From Augochlora pura (lineage: Eukaryota > Arthropoda > Insecta > Hymenoptera > Halictidae): a stretch of DNA of 64,000 nucleotides. Position numbers and translations under genes: made by a program. Positions 10,719 through 22,756 of the stretch are shown piece by piece (within the stretch, counting starts at the first letter, position 1; the number at the start of each line of letters is the position of its first letter). The notes under the pieces are model-generated. The model worked only from the letters and a program-made list of their open reading frames with translations. It was not told the DNA's origin and did no database searches. The stretch is taken from assembly GCF_028453695.1 (NCBI RefSeq), contig NC_135778.1, forward strand, positions 12,956,244 through 13,020,243. Direction: 5' to 3'.

Positions 10719-13100
10719 TGCAGGGATTTTAACAATATTATTAGATTATTTTTAACTTATTCAAAATGTTTAGAATGAAAATCAATGTTTATCTAAGTCC
10801 TGTTAGAAATCGTTGTTGAAATTGAGACTGATGAATTGAAAAAGATATTTGTATGCGTATTTCGGATGAAAATATATAAATGTAATTTAAAGCAGTGGAG
10901 TCGCTCAAATAATTTAAGAGCATCCATGCGTTAGCTTCAACTAATTAAAAGCATCAAAGTAAAAATATGTTTCTATTTGCTTATTGTTTCTTGCAATCAA
11001 TACAAACGATTATCCTTTCGCATATACATTCCAGTGATTGTATTTTGTTAATGATCAAGAGAACGTATTTATAAATTCAGAAAAATAGAAAATGCATGAA
11101 ATTATCATTTCTTCTAACCGCCATCTTGGAAGTTCCAAAAAATCACATAAAATCAAAGTAGTTTATTTCATGTAATAAAAATTGAAATTTGGAAAAGTAT
11201 AATACTTTTAGCATGTTACTGATCCTAATCAATCGACTCCAAATTCGTATGCATTCACGATAGATATATAAATTATAGTTCTTTATATTAATTTAATTTG
11301 GTTCAATCTTCCGAAAGAAGATACACGGTCACAATGGCGCACCTTCTCGCAAGGATTCTCGAACCGTGGACGACAAATCCTAAAGTTTCCCCTGTAAATC
11401 TACGAACTTTTCTAAGTAACAGTTCGCCGATTTCATTAAGTATTCATTTTTCAGGCCGTACACTCTCGGCTTCTTTATGCCCGTCCGTCTTACGGGACGC
11501 AATTACCGTTAAGCATATTAATTATCTACACGCTTCTTTTGCGAGTGCGCGGACCGGCACCATGGAATTGATCGTAAATCTTTCGAAAGAATTTCCGAAC
11601 AGTGAAATCGAGTCCATTGATTATCGCGATAAAATACAGCCGTTCGAATGACGCGTGCAAGGAATGAAGTATGAGCAAGTATCACGCTTGCAAAAATATG
11701 ACGCGGAATAAAATGAACGTGAAGCATGCAATGGTGGAATTACAAATAAATAAATAACGTCCAAATATTAAGCGAGAAAATGAGTGTAATAAATATAGTG
11801 TCGATATTTGTACATTCACGTATCGCAACACAATTTTCTCGCTGCAATATTTGTTTTGACAAATATGTAGTACAAACTTTATATATAAATATGTGTACAA
11901 AAATGAGTCGCAAATAATACATAACTGACAGTTAATTAATATCGTGAATAACGTTATTCGTATTTCTCTTTAATTGTATCGTATCGCATCGTCTCGTCTC
12001 GTCTCGTCTCGTCTCGTCTCGTCTCGTCTCGTCTCGTCTCGTATCGTATCGTCTCGTATCGTCTCGTATCGTCTCGTATCGTATCGTATCGTATCGTCCT
12101 GTATCATACAAGATGATCCCCCTTCTTATATTTTATAATATATAAATGCGTAAAAATCTGTAATATAAATGTTTACAAATCTAGATTAAAGATCAAAGAA
12201 CGGAGACTCCTCACAAAGAAAAAACTCAATTTTGAAAGCGGCGATGGGCTTTCCGATTTATATACTTAAACAATAAGGAAGAATGCATATACAATTGGAT
12301 AATCCAAGTTGGTTTGGAATTTTCCGCATTAGTGAAAGCGGGTGTTCTTGCTAACACGTAAAACGCGCTATCATCAACGAACGAACAAAACCATTTAATG
12401 TAAGATGTATGCAAAATAAACAGTTTCATTACCATAGATAAGGGAACTCGAGATATTTTACAAGCTTTACGAAATAGCATTTTCTCTGCGAGTTCTACAA
12501 GTTTAGTTTGCAGTTCTGTCACAGTGCATTTATTCCAAGTCTACAAATGTACCGATTATTAATCAATTATTTAGCGTTCACGACGTACTTTCGTCAAATC
12601 GAACCAGCCCTTCCTAATCTCTCTGCATAGTAGCAGTTATAAAATTAAAAAAAAAATGACAAATTTTTTAAATATTGTCAGACGAATCAAAGTTAAAGAT
12701 ATACAATCATAGTGCACTTTAACTCAACAATACGAACAATAATCTCATCATTTACGTCTTCACAATGTGACTGCCACGTCATAACCTCAAATGGGAATTA
12801 TATTTTAACGTGGAATATTAAATTGGGAAATTTTATTTCTAATATAATTCCCACATTAACACATTCCCATATTCCATTTTCCCACATTCCCATAATCGAA
12901 AAACAAATACATAGTTCCATTTGAAAAAACATCGATGACCTTCAAATCGCAAAAAATATGACCTTTAAAAAAAAAAACATTTCCACCACAACATGTACCC
13001 CTTCGAACCAAACAATTTGTTGGTCATGCATTTTCGCGTATCATTAACGATAATGGAGATATTGCTTTGTAACACTTTATTTACCCCACCCTTGTATACT
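10719..13100. other. AT-rich gene-free stretch
   Basis: Apart from the pentanucleotide array at 11976-12105, I see no gene. The frame at 11298-11651 (+) has no family resemblance and no splice context. The section 12920-13100 (ending with ACACTTTATTTACCCC and CCTTGTATACTG) has the feel of an insect transposon end next to the NUMT, but I cannot define its boundaries. Confidence 0.5.
11976..12105. repeat. GTMTC pentanucleotide microsatellite
   Basis: About 26 head-to-tail units of GTCTC with GTATC variants. A homogeneous GTCTC core lies near 11991-12040, GTATC variants interleave from about 12041, and a mixed boundary precedes it. The interleaving suggests slippage of a two-variant higher-order unit. 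It is non-coding. Confidence 0.95.
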
Positions 13101-13505
13101 GTCTTTATATTAAAAATATAAGTTAAATTTTAAGTAAAAATGCTTAAATTAAATTAGGGGACGAGAGGACCCTATAGAGTTTAATAAAATTATTATAATT
13201 TTTTAAGTGTTAAATATAAAAATTTTAGTAAGATTATTTTATTGGGGGGATATTTAACTTAAAATAACTTAAAAAATTTTTATCATGAACTAATGTAGAG
13301 GATAAGATATTGTTTTAAGAATAATTAGAAAAATTACTTTAGGGATAACAGCATAATATTTTTTAAGAGATCATATTGAAAAAAATGTTTGTGACCTCGA
13401 TGTTGAATCAAGATAAAATTTAGATGCAGAAGTCTAAGTATTGGGTTTGTTCGACCTTTGAAATCTTACATGATTTGAGTTCAGATCGGTTTCTATCTTT
13501 AATAA
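13101..13505 (+). pseudogene. rrnL: NUMT: mitochondrial 16S (large-subunit) rRNA fragment
   Basis: The + strand carries the conserved 3' half of insect mitochondrial 16S rRNA in order: GGACGAGAGGACCCTATAGA (13160), TTTTATTGGGGGGATATTTA (13237), TTACTTTAGGGATAACAGC (13335), TTTGTGACCTCGATGTTGAA (13388), TTGTTCGACCTTTGAAATC (13448), TTACATGATTTGAGTTCAGA (13467) and GGTTTCTATCTTTAATAA (13488). These are peptidyl-transferase-centre landmarks. It is only about 400 bp, ends abruptly, and is embedded in nuclear repeats, so it is a nuclear insertion of mitochondrial DNA. Between TTCAGATCGG and TTTCTATC a short segment normally present is missing. The exact left junction is uncertain by about 10-20 bases. 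Confidence 0.93.
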
Positions 13506-13522
13506 AGATGAAAAGCTGAGAA

Positions 13523-13547
13523 ATTGCGCTCGAGCGTAAAGGGTTAA
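13523..13547. mobile_element. Isolated family A MITE right end
   Basis: The sequence GCGCTCGAGCGTAAAGGG followed by TTAA matches the right terminus of the family A elements. No matching left end is seen on the other side of the NUMT, so this is a truncated copy. It may be one disrupted when the NUMT and neighbouring sequence arrived. Confidence 0.6.
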
Positions 13548-16500
13548 ATCATCCTAATGACTCGTCTGATTCGTTGCTGCGATGTAATGGGTTAATCTTA
13601 CTTCCGCCATTGTATTCCCTCGGAAGTCTCGGTTGTTCCGGTTGCGCCGATAAAGCGGCAGGCCTCTCAGACCGCAGCCGCGAACAAAACTATCGACTCC
13701 GGAATAAAGTATTATGCAAAAGCGTCGCTGGGGCTCGCCGGCGAGAGCCCGCGCGTACACGGAAGCCCGCGGTTTCCGCAGAAGTCTGCCGCCGGTCGCT
13801 CTTCAACAGCTGACAAAGGGGAAAGAGAAACCGGGCTCTGGTTCCCGCGAGAAAGGGAACCGATGGACTTTTTGCGGCGAGTGGCTCGCTAAAAAGAACA
13901 CAGGAGGAAAACGACTATGCGGCCGGGATGGCCACTTGCCGCGATGAAACGTCAGAAGCCGAAAACTGCTCGGCTGCAGCTCGCGCGCGATGCACTCGTA
14001 ACCGCAGCGACGATAATGCCACTCCGCGAATACATCCAAAGAGAACTGACGAAGCGTTAAAATTTCAAAAGCTGCTACCGGCCGAAATGCATCGCGGAGA
14101 CCGCGTTCCCGTTTCTGTACCCTCCATTTTTTCCCTCGACAACGCTCCTTCCGGCGGTAACCGCAGATGAGATAAAGCCCGGTTGCCTTATGCGGCGCGC
14201 GCCGTGCTTAGGATCCATGAAAAATTAGAGACCTGTGAACGAATTTTCAAATTCAGCGATATGAGAATGAAACTCTGCTTCTTGTCCGGAGAGGATTTTT
14301 AGGTCGCCCCGGGACGTGCCTGGGGCCTTGATGCTTCTCTAAATGACATTGTTCCAATGGTTCAGAAGTGTACCGTGAAAGAAACAAGCGACACTGCTTC
14401 TCTGTGGTAGCCATAAAATATTTTCCATGTTTCCTTGCACTCTTTTCAAAAATTCAGGTTTTTTAAAATTATGGTAGTGAAGGTGGATATAACGATGTGA
14501 TCAATGGCTAAACCTTCGTATTTTTCACAGGTGTTATTAACTTTATTTTTATTTTATTTTGTTCAGTCGTAGAAAGTAAATTTGTCTTTTTCGATAAATA
14601 TAAATTTAATCGTGCATGTAAAAAGATCGGCGACACAGCAATTACCATATGAAAAATTATAAAGAAAATGTACGTTAGTAATCCTGTCTTTATCAAGAAT
14701 AGAAAAGTATTATGTTAGTTTATGTTTTCTTCGTCAGACATTATTAATTACTGTCACTGACATTTCTGCGTTTTTAATTTTCTCAAATTTGAATTACGAA
14801 TTCGCACTCGAAACAAAATTCTCGTAAGCTAGACAATGGAAAACAATATCCTTTTGCTATTTATTTCCTAATTTACCAGTATATAATTTCCTGCTCCAAA
14901 TTGTATTAAAATATTACAATCTAATTAGATTTTCAAATAAATTACAATTTATTGACTCAAATTACTAACAACATGATCAGAAAAATTCATCTTCAATATT
15001 GCCTATAATCGATGACGGTTTACGGGGATCCGTCATCTTGCCGGTCTACCTGAACGGCAAACGGCGAACACGAACGTGTCCGTAGAACGAGGAATCGCGA
15101 ACGAGAACGCGAGGAGAGAAAATTAGAATCTTTCGAATTTCATTCGCCGTCTTAAGTTCCCCTCTTAAGCAGTCTATGCAAATTAGGAAGGCGTTCGGCG
15201 ACATAATTTACCGAGCGTGGAAAGTGTAACGGTACCATTAACGCTTGCTACTACTTTCGCGAAGTTGTTGTTGAATTTAAAAGTATGAGCTATTCCGAAT
15301 TTTAATAAGCTCCCGATAACGTGCTTCGACCCTCGTCTACGGCCAGTCCGAGGCTCGCTCGAACCTAACTGTAGTCATTACCAGGTTTTTTTATTCGAAG
15401 TTATAACGTTCTCATTTCAAATAGTCTAACAATGGCGACCAACCAGGCATATATATATCCATCGCTTGTTCCTGCGTTTCGTTTTTCAGGTTATGTTCGA
15501 ACTGGCCGATCAAGTTTTTCCGCGTACGGCAGACCGTTCAATTTCATTTTCATGTTGACGGTAATTAAATTTTATTCAATTTCGCCGAACAAAGGATCGA
15601 ACTTTGCGTTACACTGCTAGAAATGGGTTTTCGTCGTTGTTTCGTAAAATAAATATTTATCCCAATATAATATATATAATAACCATATTTACCAATTTTT
15701 AATATATTATTTAAAACTCTGATTGTGATTAATAATAGAGATTACATTACAATATCGTCTGTTAATGTATCAAATAGCGTTGATATTTATTAAAAATTCT
15801 TAGACTATTAAGGGGTGTTGCTTTAAAGCTGTAGTTTTATTTAGTAATATTTACTTTTTGAAGTTTCTTTCTTAAATGCTATGATTGTTTTTAGCAATGG
15901 AGCTTTGATAACGATATTCTGCAGAAACAGATTCCAATAATATTGTTGTTTATTGGCGATAAACGATTTCGAAAATAATGAGAAGTGTCCAAGGAAGACG
16001 AGCCTGAAATATGAAAAGCAAACAGGACAATGCCCGGCGTTGAACAATGTAGAGTTTGCTTTGCGAACGCGTTAAGAGAACGTAATTGTTACGGCCGAGA
16101 AATGACGGGTATTGAAAGAGAAAGTGAAGAGTTTTGTGGAACACTTCCTTACGTAACGTTGCACGGAGTTTATTCACTTTGATGAAAGTGTACTACTTCC
16201 CTTAGGACCTGATACTTCTCGCCCTTCCTTGCTTTCCCGTCTCTCCCGTGGATTAAACAGAGGTTGGCGACGCCACCTAGACGCTTTGGTCTTAGAGACC
16301 TCTCGACGTGACGATTTCACGAGAGTCCTGAGACTTGTGGCGGTTCACGCGAGCAAGGAATGTAATTCCCCCACCGAGCTGACGAACGCTGATTGATCAA
16401 CCGTTTGTTACGGAAACAATACCGGCACAACGACACCACCAACGTACCTCAATAATTTCGTAATAAACGTTTAATTAACATTTATAAGAAGCACAGAAAT

Positions 16501-17651
16501 ACGCGACGTTCGTATATAATTAATTTATACATTATTGTGCGTTAAATTAACGTGTACCATCACAAATTGCTGGCTTCGACTTTTTAAATACATCGTGTAT
16601 AATTAACTACATATTCAGCATTTTTAGAACAATTTTACATGCTCGCGAAATTAGTAAAACATTTAAAAGTGTACGACACGTGATGCAGATTTCTAGGAAG
16701 AACCTGATAAGTATCAAGTCGTTTCTCCAAGTCGAAATAAAATTTTGTTTTCTTGTCATAATATTTAAGCATACAATTAAATACAAGTACGCAACAAATA
16801 TAAATTATCTTTTTTCTTCTTAAAAACTATATATATACATAATGTATAATTAAATGTAAAAATTAATGAACAACATTATATAATTATAATGTAAAAATTA
16901 TAGCTATATATGATGTAAGTTTTATAATAAAAAATTAAATCTAATCTATTCAAGCGTCGAAAATAAAATTTCAAAATATAAAACGCACGGAGACACATCG
17001 TTTTATAAAAAGAAGTGACGCGAAGGTGTAGCGATTTTTCTCAACCGTCGGGTGAAAAATAAGGTTGACACTGGCCGAACATTTCGAACCGTCACAAACT
17101 CGCCGAACCATCCATATTAATTTCCATGGTCGGCGAAAATTGAAGGGTGTAATTGAATTAAAAGGAGAGCACCGTAATTATTACGAAAGCATTGCCGAGC
17201 ATCACGAAGATACGCGGAGGAACTCCCAAACGCGCGATACATTATTTCCCTAATTCCCGGCGCATTAACGACCGCGCGAATACTAAAATCTATGGTGGCA
17301 CCGCAATTCGCCGAGCACGCGTGGCCGCGATTTTAAATCGAATCACGGTTTAAACTGCGTCCCTGCGTATCCACGCTTACCATTCGGCGTGAATCTCGCC
17401 GCGGCAAAAACGTTTTCTCATTTCGTAGGCGATACCGAATTTCATTCCGGTATCTCAGGAACCGCGTTCATTTATCCATGCTCGACCATTCGAAATTATA
17501 CGGATCATTTAACTCCGCGGCGATCATTTCCTCTCCCTAGATACGCGCGAACATTCGCGTCTCCGTCGTGATGTAATTTAACGTTTTGTTGCTCTATCGC
17601 GAAATTAGAAGGGAACGGTCTCAATTAAATGACCGTTTACTTCTCATCATA
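13548..17651. other. Gene-free stretch with a GC-rich block at 13.56-14.22 kb
   Basis: The GC-rich block contains four mutually overlapping frames on both strands (13574-14170), which argues against coding. 16200-16400 is a second distinctive CpG-rich stretch (see findings). 16480-16990 is very AT-rich. 17040-17580 is again moderately CpG-rich. No gene, RNA gene or terminal repeat is recognised. Confidence 0.5.
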
Positions 17652-17893
17652 TCAACCCTTTACACTCGAAGCCATTTTAACCGTAAATCTGAAGTAAATT
17701 TTCTCGTAGCATTTCCATTCTATGTAACAAAGTGCACTTTTATGCATATGAAATTGATTCTTGCGACTCATACCAATAGCTTCACTATTAAACAATTTCT
17801 TTAAATCTAAACTTTGATTGTATAAGAATTATCTTGAGACGCGATGGAATAATTTTAGTGGTATCTCAGAGTGACTCGAATGCAAAGGGTTAA
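17652..17893. mobile_element. Family A MITE, copy 3
   Basis: The element starts TCAACCCTTTACACTCGAAG at 17652 (the left TTAA is mutated to TCAA) and ends GTGACTCGAATGCAAAGGG followed by TTAA at 17890-17893. Internal blocks such as TTCCATTCTATGTAACAAAG and ACTTTTATGCATA match copy 8 at 43780 closely. Confidence 0.85.
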
Positions 17894-18797
17894 CTGACGC
17901 GAAGCGAGAAAATTTAAGTTAAGAAACATAACCCTTCAGAATTATACTGTTGCGAGCTCCGTTGGCTTCACGCGTTATATGACGCGGCATTTTCTGCTTT
18001 AAGTATCTAATATGATATTATTCTTCGTAACAACGCAAGTTAATCGTTCGGTGGTTCGATCTCAACTGTCAATTGTCCGTCTGTGCAATAGTTCCGTGAC
18101 AACCCTTATCTTCAGTTATTTTCTTAAGGGTTGACCACTTCAGAGTAGTATTACATACATTACAGCGATTAGTTTAAGACAATTCGCCGTAACAATACAA
18201 ACATTTTTCTAACACGTTGGAATCATAAGGTTTACGTTGGATTTACAATAGTCTCATTGTCGAATGTGCCATTTTAGAAATTCCAAAAATCGCATAGAAT
18301 TAAAGTGATTCATTTAATAAAATAAAGAGTGGAAATTGGAAATGTATAACACTGAACACACTCTTTTAACTATCTACCATGTTGTTGATCCTAATCAATC
18401 AGACTTATATGCATTCATAGTAAATCTTATATAATCGCAAGGAAACCTATAAATTTTAAAAATAGCATTTTTATTTTACTTTCTCAATGGAAAATTTTTT
18501 AGTCAATGAAAGGAACTGTTCCCTCGTTCTAGTTTTTATAAAATCCCGTAGGAAAACAGAAGTTTGCATAATGATCCTCGGTCTACCAATGAAATGTAAC
18601 ATATTGAATTTACTGTACCAAAAATGATATTTGAACGAGGCGAAATAATTTTGTTACTTGTGTGTGACTAAGACGGTAGCGAACGTGTTAAAAGATCAAC
18701 GAGTTAACTCGCGATAATCAAGCGACGACGAAGGAATTATTTATAATTTTCACTTGTTAGTTTCATTTCGTCTTGATCTCTAAACATTTCACATATA
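17894..18797. other. Gene-free stretch between two MITEs
   Basis: Nothing recognisable apart from AT-rich unique-looking sequence. Confidence 0.6.
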
Positions 18798-19013
18798 TTA
18801 ACCCTTTGCACTCGAAGTCATTTTAAGCCTAGATCTGAAACAGCTATTTTAACCAGCTGCATTTTCATTTTATAGTCTAGTGAATCATAAAACTGTTACG
18901 CTTTTAACAATCTTTTAAATAGATGGGTCTTTAATAATGTCAAAATTCTTTTGGAAACGATATAACAATTTTCATTGGTGCCTCAGAGGCGCCACCCGAG
19001 TACTAAGGGTTAA
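18798..19013. mobile_element. Family A MITE, copy 4
   Basis: It runs from TTAACCCTTTGCACTCGAAG at 18798 to CCGAGTACTAAGGG plus TTAA at 19010-19013, with the shared internal block TTGGTGCCTCAGAGGCGCCA. It is about 216 bp. Compared with copy 7 it has the same shortened middle (AAAACTGTTACGCTTTTAAC-like), suggesting a sub-family. Confidence 0.85.
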
Positions 19014-19086
19014 AATTTACGAATATAATTTAGTTCTCGCCAGAATTACAATTTGAATATCAAATTGTAACAAAATTTTACGCATG

Positions 19087-19167
19087 ACGGATATAAACGT
19101 CGTGACACAAAATTCTGCCACATCTCGATGACGGATATAGTTCGTCAAGCACGTTTAACTGGTTAAC
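19087..19167. mobile_element. Right end of a family C MITE abutting family B
   Basis: GACGGATATAGTTCGTCAAG followed by CACGTTTAACTGG and TTAA (19164-19167) matches the right end of the C element at 31994-32097 (GACGGGTATATTCGTGAAAC, ATAGCTAACTGG, TTAA). The left end is not resolved. The terminal TTAA is the same four bases that begin the family B element at 19164. Confidence 0.6.
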
Positions 19168-19412
19168 ACATTCCGTGCCACTTGTACCACCGATGGCACA
19201 TGCTTGTATTATTATTTAATGGGCCAAAAAATAGTTTATAACAAATCTAGAATTAAAGAATTAATTTCCACCACAAGAATGGATCGTAATGAATTTGTTT
19301 TATTATTATATACGATTACTGATAATTACAGATAATATAGCAAGTTTTAGTGAAATAGCAAATGACTAGAGTGAAGTGTCGAGTAAAAATAGCTTGGCGT
19401 AGAACGTGTTAA
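19164..19412. mobile_element. Family B MITE, copy 1 (TTAA-flanked, intact)
   Basis: A 249-bp element with TTAACACATTCCGTGCCAC on the left and GTAGAACGTG plus TTAA (19409-19412) on the right. The short inverted ends CACRTTC...GAACGTG and the TTAA duplication are piggyBac-like. It matches, end to end, the interrupted copy at 37827-39721, for example through CCACCACAAGAATGGAT and CAAGTTTTAGT. No coding capacity. Confidence 0.85.
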
Positions 19413-22400
19413 GAAGCGCGACACCATGCGGACGCGTTTATGGCGTCCGCGGTCGAGTCGGTGGAACAAGCGTCTTCGGGGGAATCCATATCGCCTCGTC
19501 TCTCCCATACGCGTGATTTTAATCGAGGCTACGGTTGGCAAGCGTGTGTCAGTGGCGTCACGAAATTAGTCACATGCAGCGTCATCAGCGATGCCACAGA
19601 AGACTGAAACGGCGGAGCACACGCTTCATCTGCAGGAGAGCTCGGGTATCAAACGTTTCGTTTAAGCAACCGCTTCAACCGCCCCTCGTCCTCTACCCCG
19701 CCCGCGCCCCGTCGTCGGCCACGTAACCTCCCACGCTTCAATTAATATGCCCTGCTCCGCATCCACCTTGACGGTAATCTTCTCTTCCTTACCTCCTGTC
19801 TCTAGATCCTTGCATCCAATCAGCGATCCCTGTACCGGCGATCTTATCGTGGATGCACCGTTTAGTTTACAGCCACCAACGTCACCGTTAAACGAGCTGA
19901 CGACAGTCGAATTAGGAGGCCGGATCGCGGATCACGTTAAACCTCATACTTTACCTTATGTCTGGATTATATTTTCTACACCGATCTGAATTTTATGACG
20001 AGCTTTATTCTTAACTTTATTTCAAGTTGCATGACGTTCTTTCTTCTTCACTCGTCAAGATTTCCATGGTGAAAAGTAGTTGTAGTAATTGAGAGTAAAG
20101 TGGAGATATTGCAATGCTTTATTAGGTATTTAGTAGATTTCAAAGACCTGCAAGAGATTTGGGGATGTCATTATATCGTTATAAAATTAAAATTGTTGCG
20201 ATGAGAGATACCTTGCAATTTAAATTCTATTTCTCTTGATCTATCTAAATAATTACTAAATATCTTTTTCTAAAGTTTCTTACAAATTCAACGACGGCTT
20301 TCACGAAGAAAGTGTCTACATACATCTATATGTATACACTTAAAGATGGTAGTTAGACGGTATACTTTAGCTTTTCAACACCCTTATGTAATCATCATCT
20401 ATGCAAAGTAGACAAGTTGAAGCCCGCGAATACGAGAAATATTTGTCGACATAATTAAATGTAGTTTTTTCATATGGAATTTAAATTGACAATGGCCAGG
20501 AAGACCTGCAACGTTATTTTAAACGAGGGCCCGAGTGAGTGTTAAATAAAATTCCGTCCGAGGTATATACGATGATAATGCACATAACAGACTCAATATT
20601 GCTATGCAGATTTTATGAATCTTTCGGATCGCTTTACGACACCGTCGAGGATGTTTAGGGGCCAATGGGGGGACAGGAGGGCGGGAGTGCGTGATGCAGG
20701 ATTTGGAGCGTGCCGGGAAAATGGGGTCATTGAAACTGCCGTCCGGGGACCGCGAGCTCTGTGACGTAGAAAAATATTCCTTTAACGTAATTTAAGCAGC
20801 GCTTTGTTAAGCGACGGCGATCGCTCTTTAGTTCCGGTTCATTTGCAACCACGAACGGACTGAAAATATTTTTACGTTTACGTTGCTGCCCGACGTTCGC
20901 CGCAACTGTAACACTTTTCTCTCTGTGTCTTATAGTGTTCCAAATAAGTTGACGAGGATTTTTGTTACGTTCAGCGTCCTTGATTGAGAGAATCTATGTT
21001 CTTTGCAAGAATAATTTTGTATCGAATATTAATCTAATTTTTTTAAATCGATTTTTTTAAATCGATTTTTTAATCAAATATTGACGTTCTATGTAAAATA
21101 ATCTTGATTAAAAATTTACTGTCTCGTCATACGCAACTTAGAAATTGATATAAGTATTTTTAATTTAGTAGAAAAAAGTATTTTTAATCTTATAGTATTT
21201 TAATTTAGTACTTACAGAGGAACAGAAGTATATTTAATAATTTTAGTTAATTTTTTATTGAAAAAGTAGCATGTTCTCTGAAAGAAAATTCTGCTGTAAT
21301 TTAGAGTACTGTAAAGTTTCTACAAAAAGTAGCAGGTCGATCAAATGATGTTACATATATTATATTTTAAATTGTAAGTTATATAAAAAGCAATAAAAAG
21401 TACTGAATTTGGTCAGTAAATAATACACGCAATGTTTATGAGAACGAGGAAAGTATGACTTACGTCACTACGGTTCTAGCCCATTCGATTGCGCTAATCA
21501 ACGTACTTGTGAAAGAAGTCGTGGTAGAAGGGTAAAAGCGGTTCACCGTCGAACGAGGTTCGAGCAGCGGAAGCAACGGGCATAGCATCTATAAAATAAA
21601 AATAGCAAATTCCGCAGCGGTTCGCTGCGACCGGGTGGTAAGGGCCGAGTAACCGGGAAGGGTGCGACAGAAAAATGGAGTCCACTTCCTTTACGACATC
21701 CACAAACTTGAAAAATCCCGACCCGATGGACGGTAACATTTTATGAAGAAGGAAAAATCTGAAGGGAATGTAGAACGGTATCTTTGCTTAGCGAGCGTGG
21801 AGAGGAGATAGTTTAAAGAGACCGAGCTCGGGGAGGGTGGCGCGACGGCGGAGGGCAGCAACAATGGTGGCAAAATGTGCCGACATATTTCTCGCATCTT
21901 ATCGCAATGGTCGCTCCCGGCGAAGGAAATTCGCGTTTTCGAGATGACGCGGGCTCGGCTCGGCTCGGCACCGGGTCCGCGTGTTCCGCGAACTATACTC
22001 TTGCCTCTGAATGGTAACTTATGCATACTACCTTCGCCGTTCGAGAACGATAATGACACGCCGCCGGTTGAGTCGATACAGTGTCGTTACCGAGCGCCGC
22101 TGAAAAATTCCCCAAGTTCGTCGTCCGCCGCGGATTCAATTCCGTTCCCCGGGCCATTCAACCAGTCAAACAATTCTGTTCGCGGGCAACATTAAGTCTC
22201 CATTGAAAATTAACGGAATTCATAAACGGGATCGCTGGATCCCAGACTGCGCTCGCTTGTAAACGCTCGGCAGCGCCGAGCGGGTTTCCAACCGTGTGCC
22301 GCGATTCTGACTAATAAAAAATTATAGCTCACGTTTCGCCCGTTCTACATCCGTCCGAATTGTTAGGCGAGCCTCGAAGGTTGACGACATGCAACATGGC

Positions 22401-22756
22401 TTGGAAAACTTGTCAAATGTAGTATTGCGTTTACCTCATTTGACCTTAAATGACCTGCATAACCGTGCATTGCGTTCGTTTTAACACCTGCTATCGCATC
22501 GCTGTAAGAAACCTCTCTATGAATCGTACATGTTAACAGTTGGAGCGCAGGCCACGTAAAAATACGTATTTAGTAGATTTGTGGTCGATAGCGGGTATTG
22601 TATAGTTACAATGCAATTATATACAATGTCACACATACTAGTCATGTATGTGGGACATTACATGTGTGTGTTGCGTTGTTGCTACGCTGCACGCGTAAGT
22701 TGACGGCGAAATATACCCGCAGTCCAAGTGTTAATAGGTAAATATAATAAAAATAA
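19413..22756. other. Gene-free stretch
   Basis: This is a mix of AT-rich DNA and GC-rich blocks at 19420-19960, 20640-20900 and 21480-22330. Paired opposite-strand frames at 21691-22195 are shadows of each other. A short near-tandem TTTTTTAAATCGA repeat lies near 21040-21070. No exon with splice context was found. Confidence 0.5.

Noticed and set aside
11298..11651. 117-codon + frame
   Set aside because: No domain, and the surrounding AT-rich DNA has no exon signals.
12226..12522. 98-codon minus frame
   Set aside because: The first 30 residues look helix-forming, but the remainder is unstructured, with no homology recognised and no splice signals.
12920..13100. Possible unknown insect transposon end next to the NUMT
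   Set aside because: The sequence has a familiar feel but no second copy, inverted partner or flanking duplication could be found in the window.
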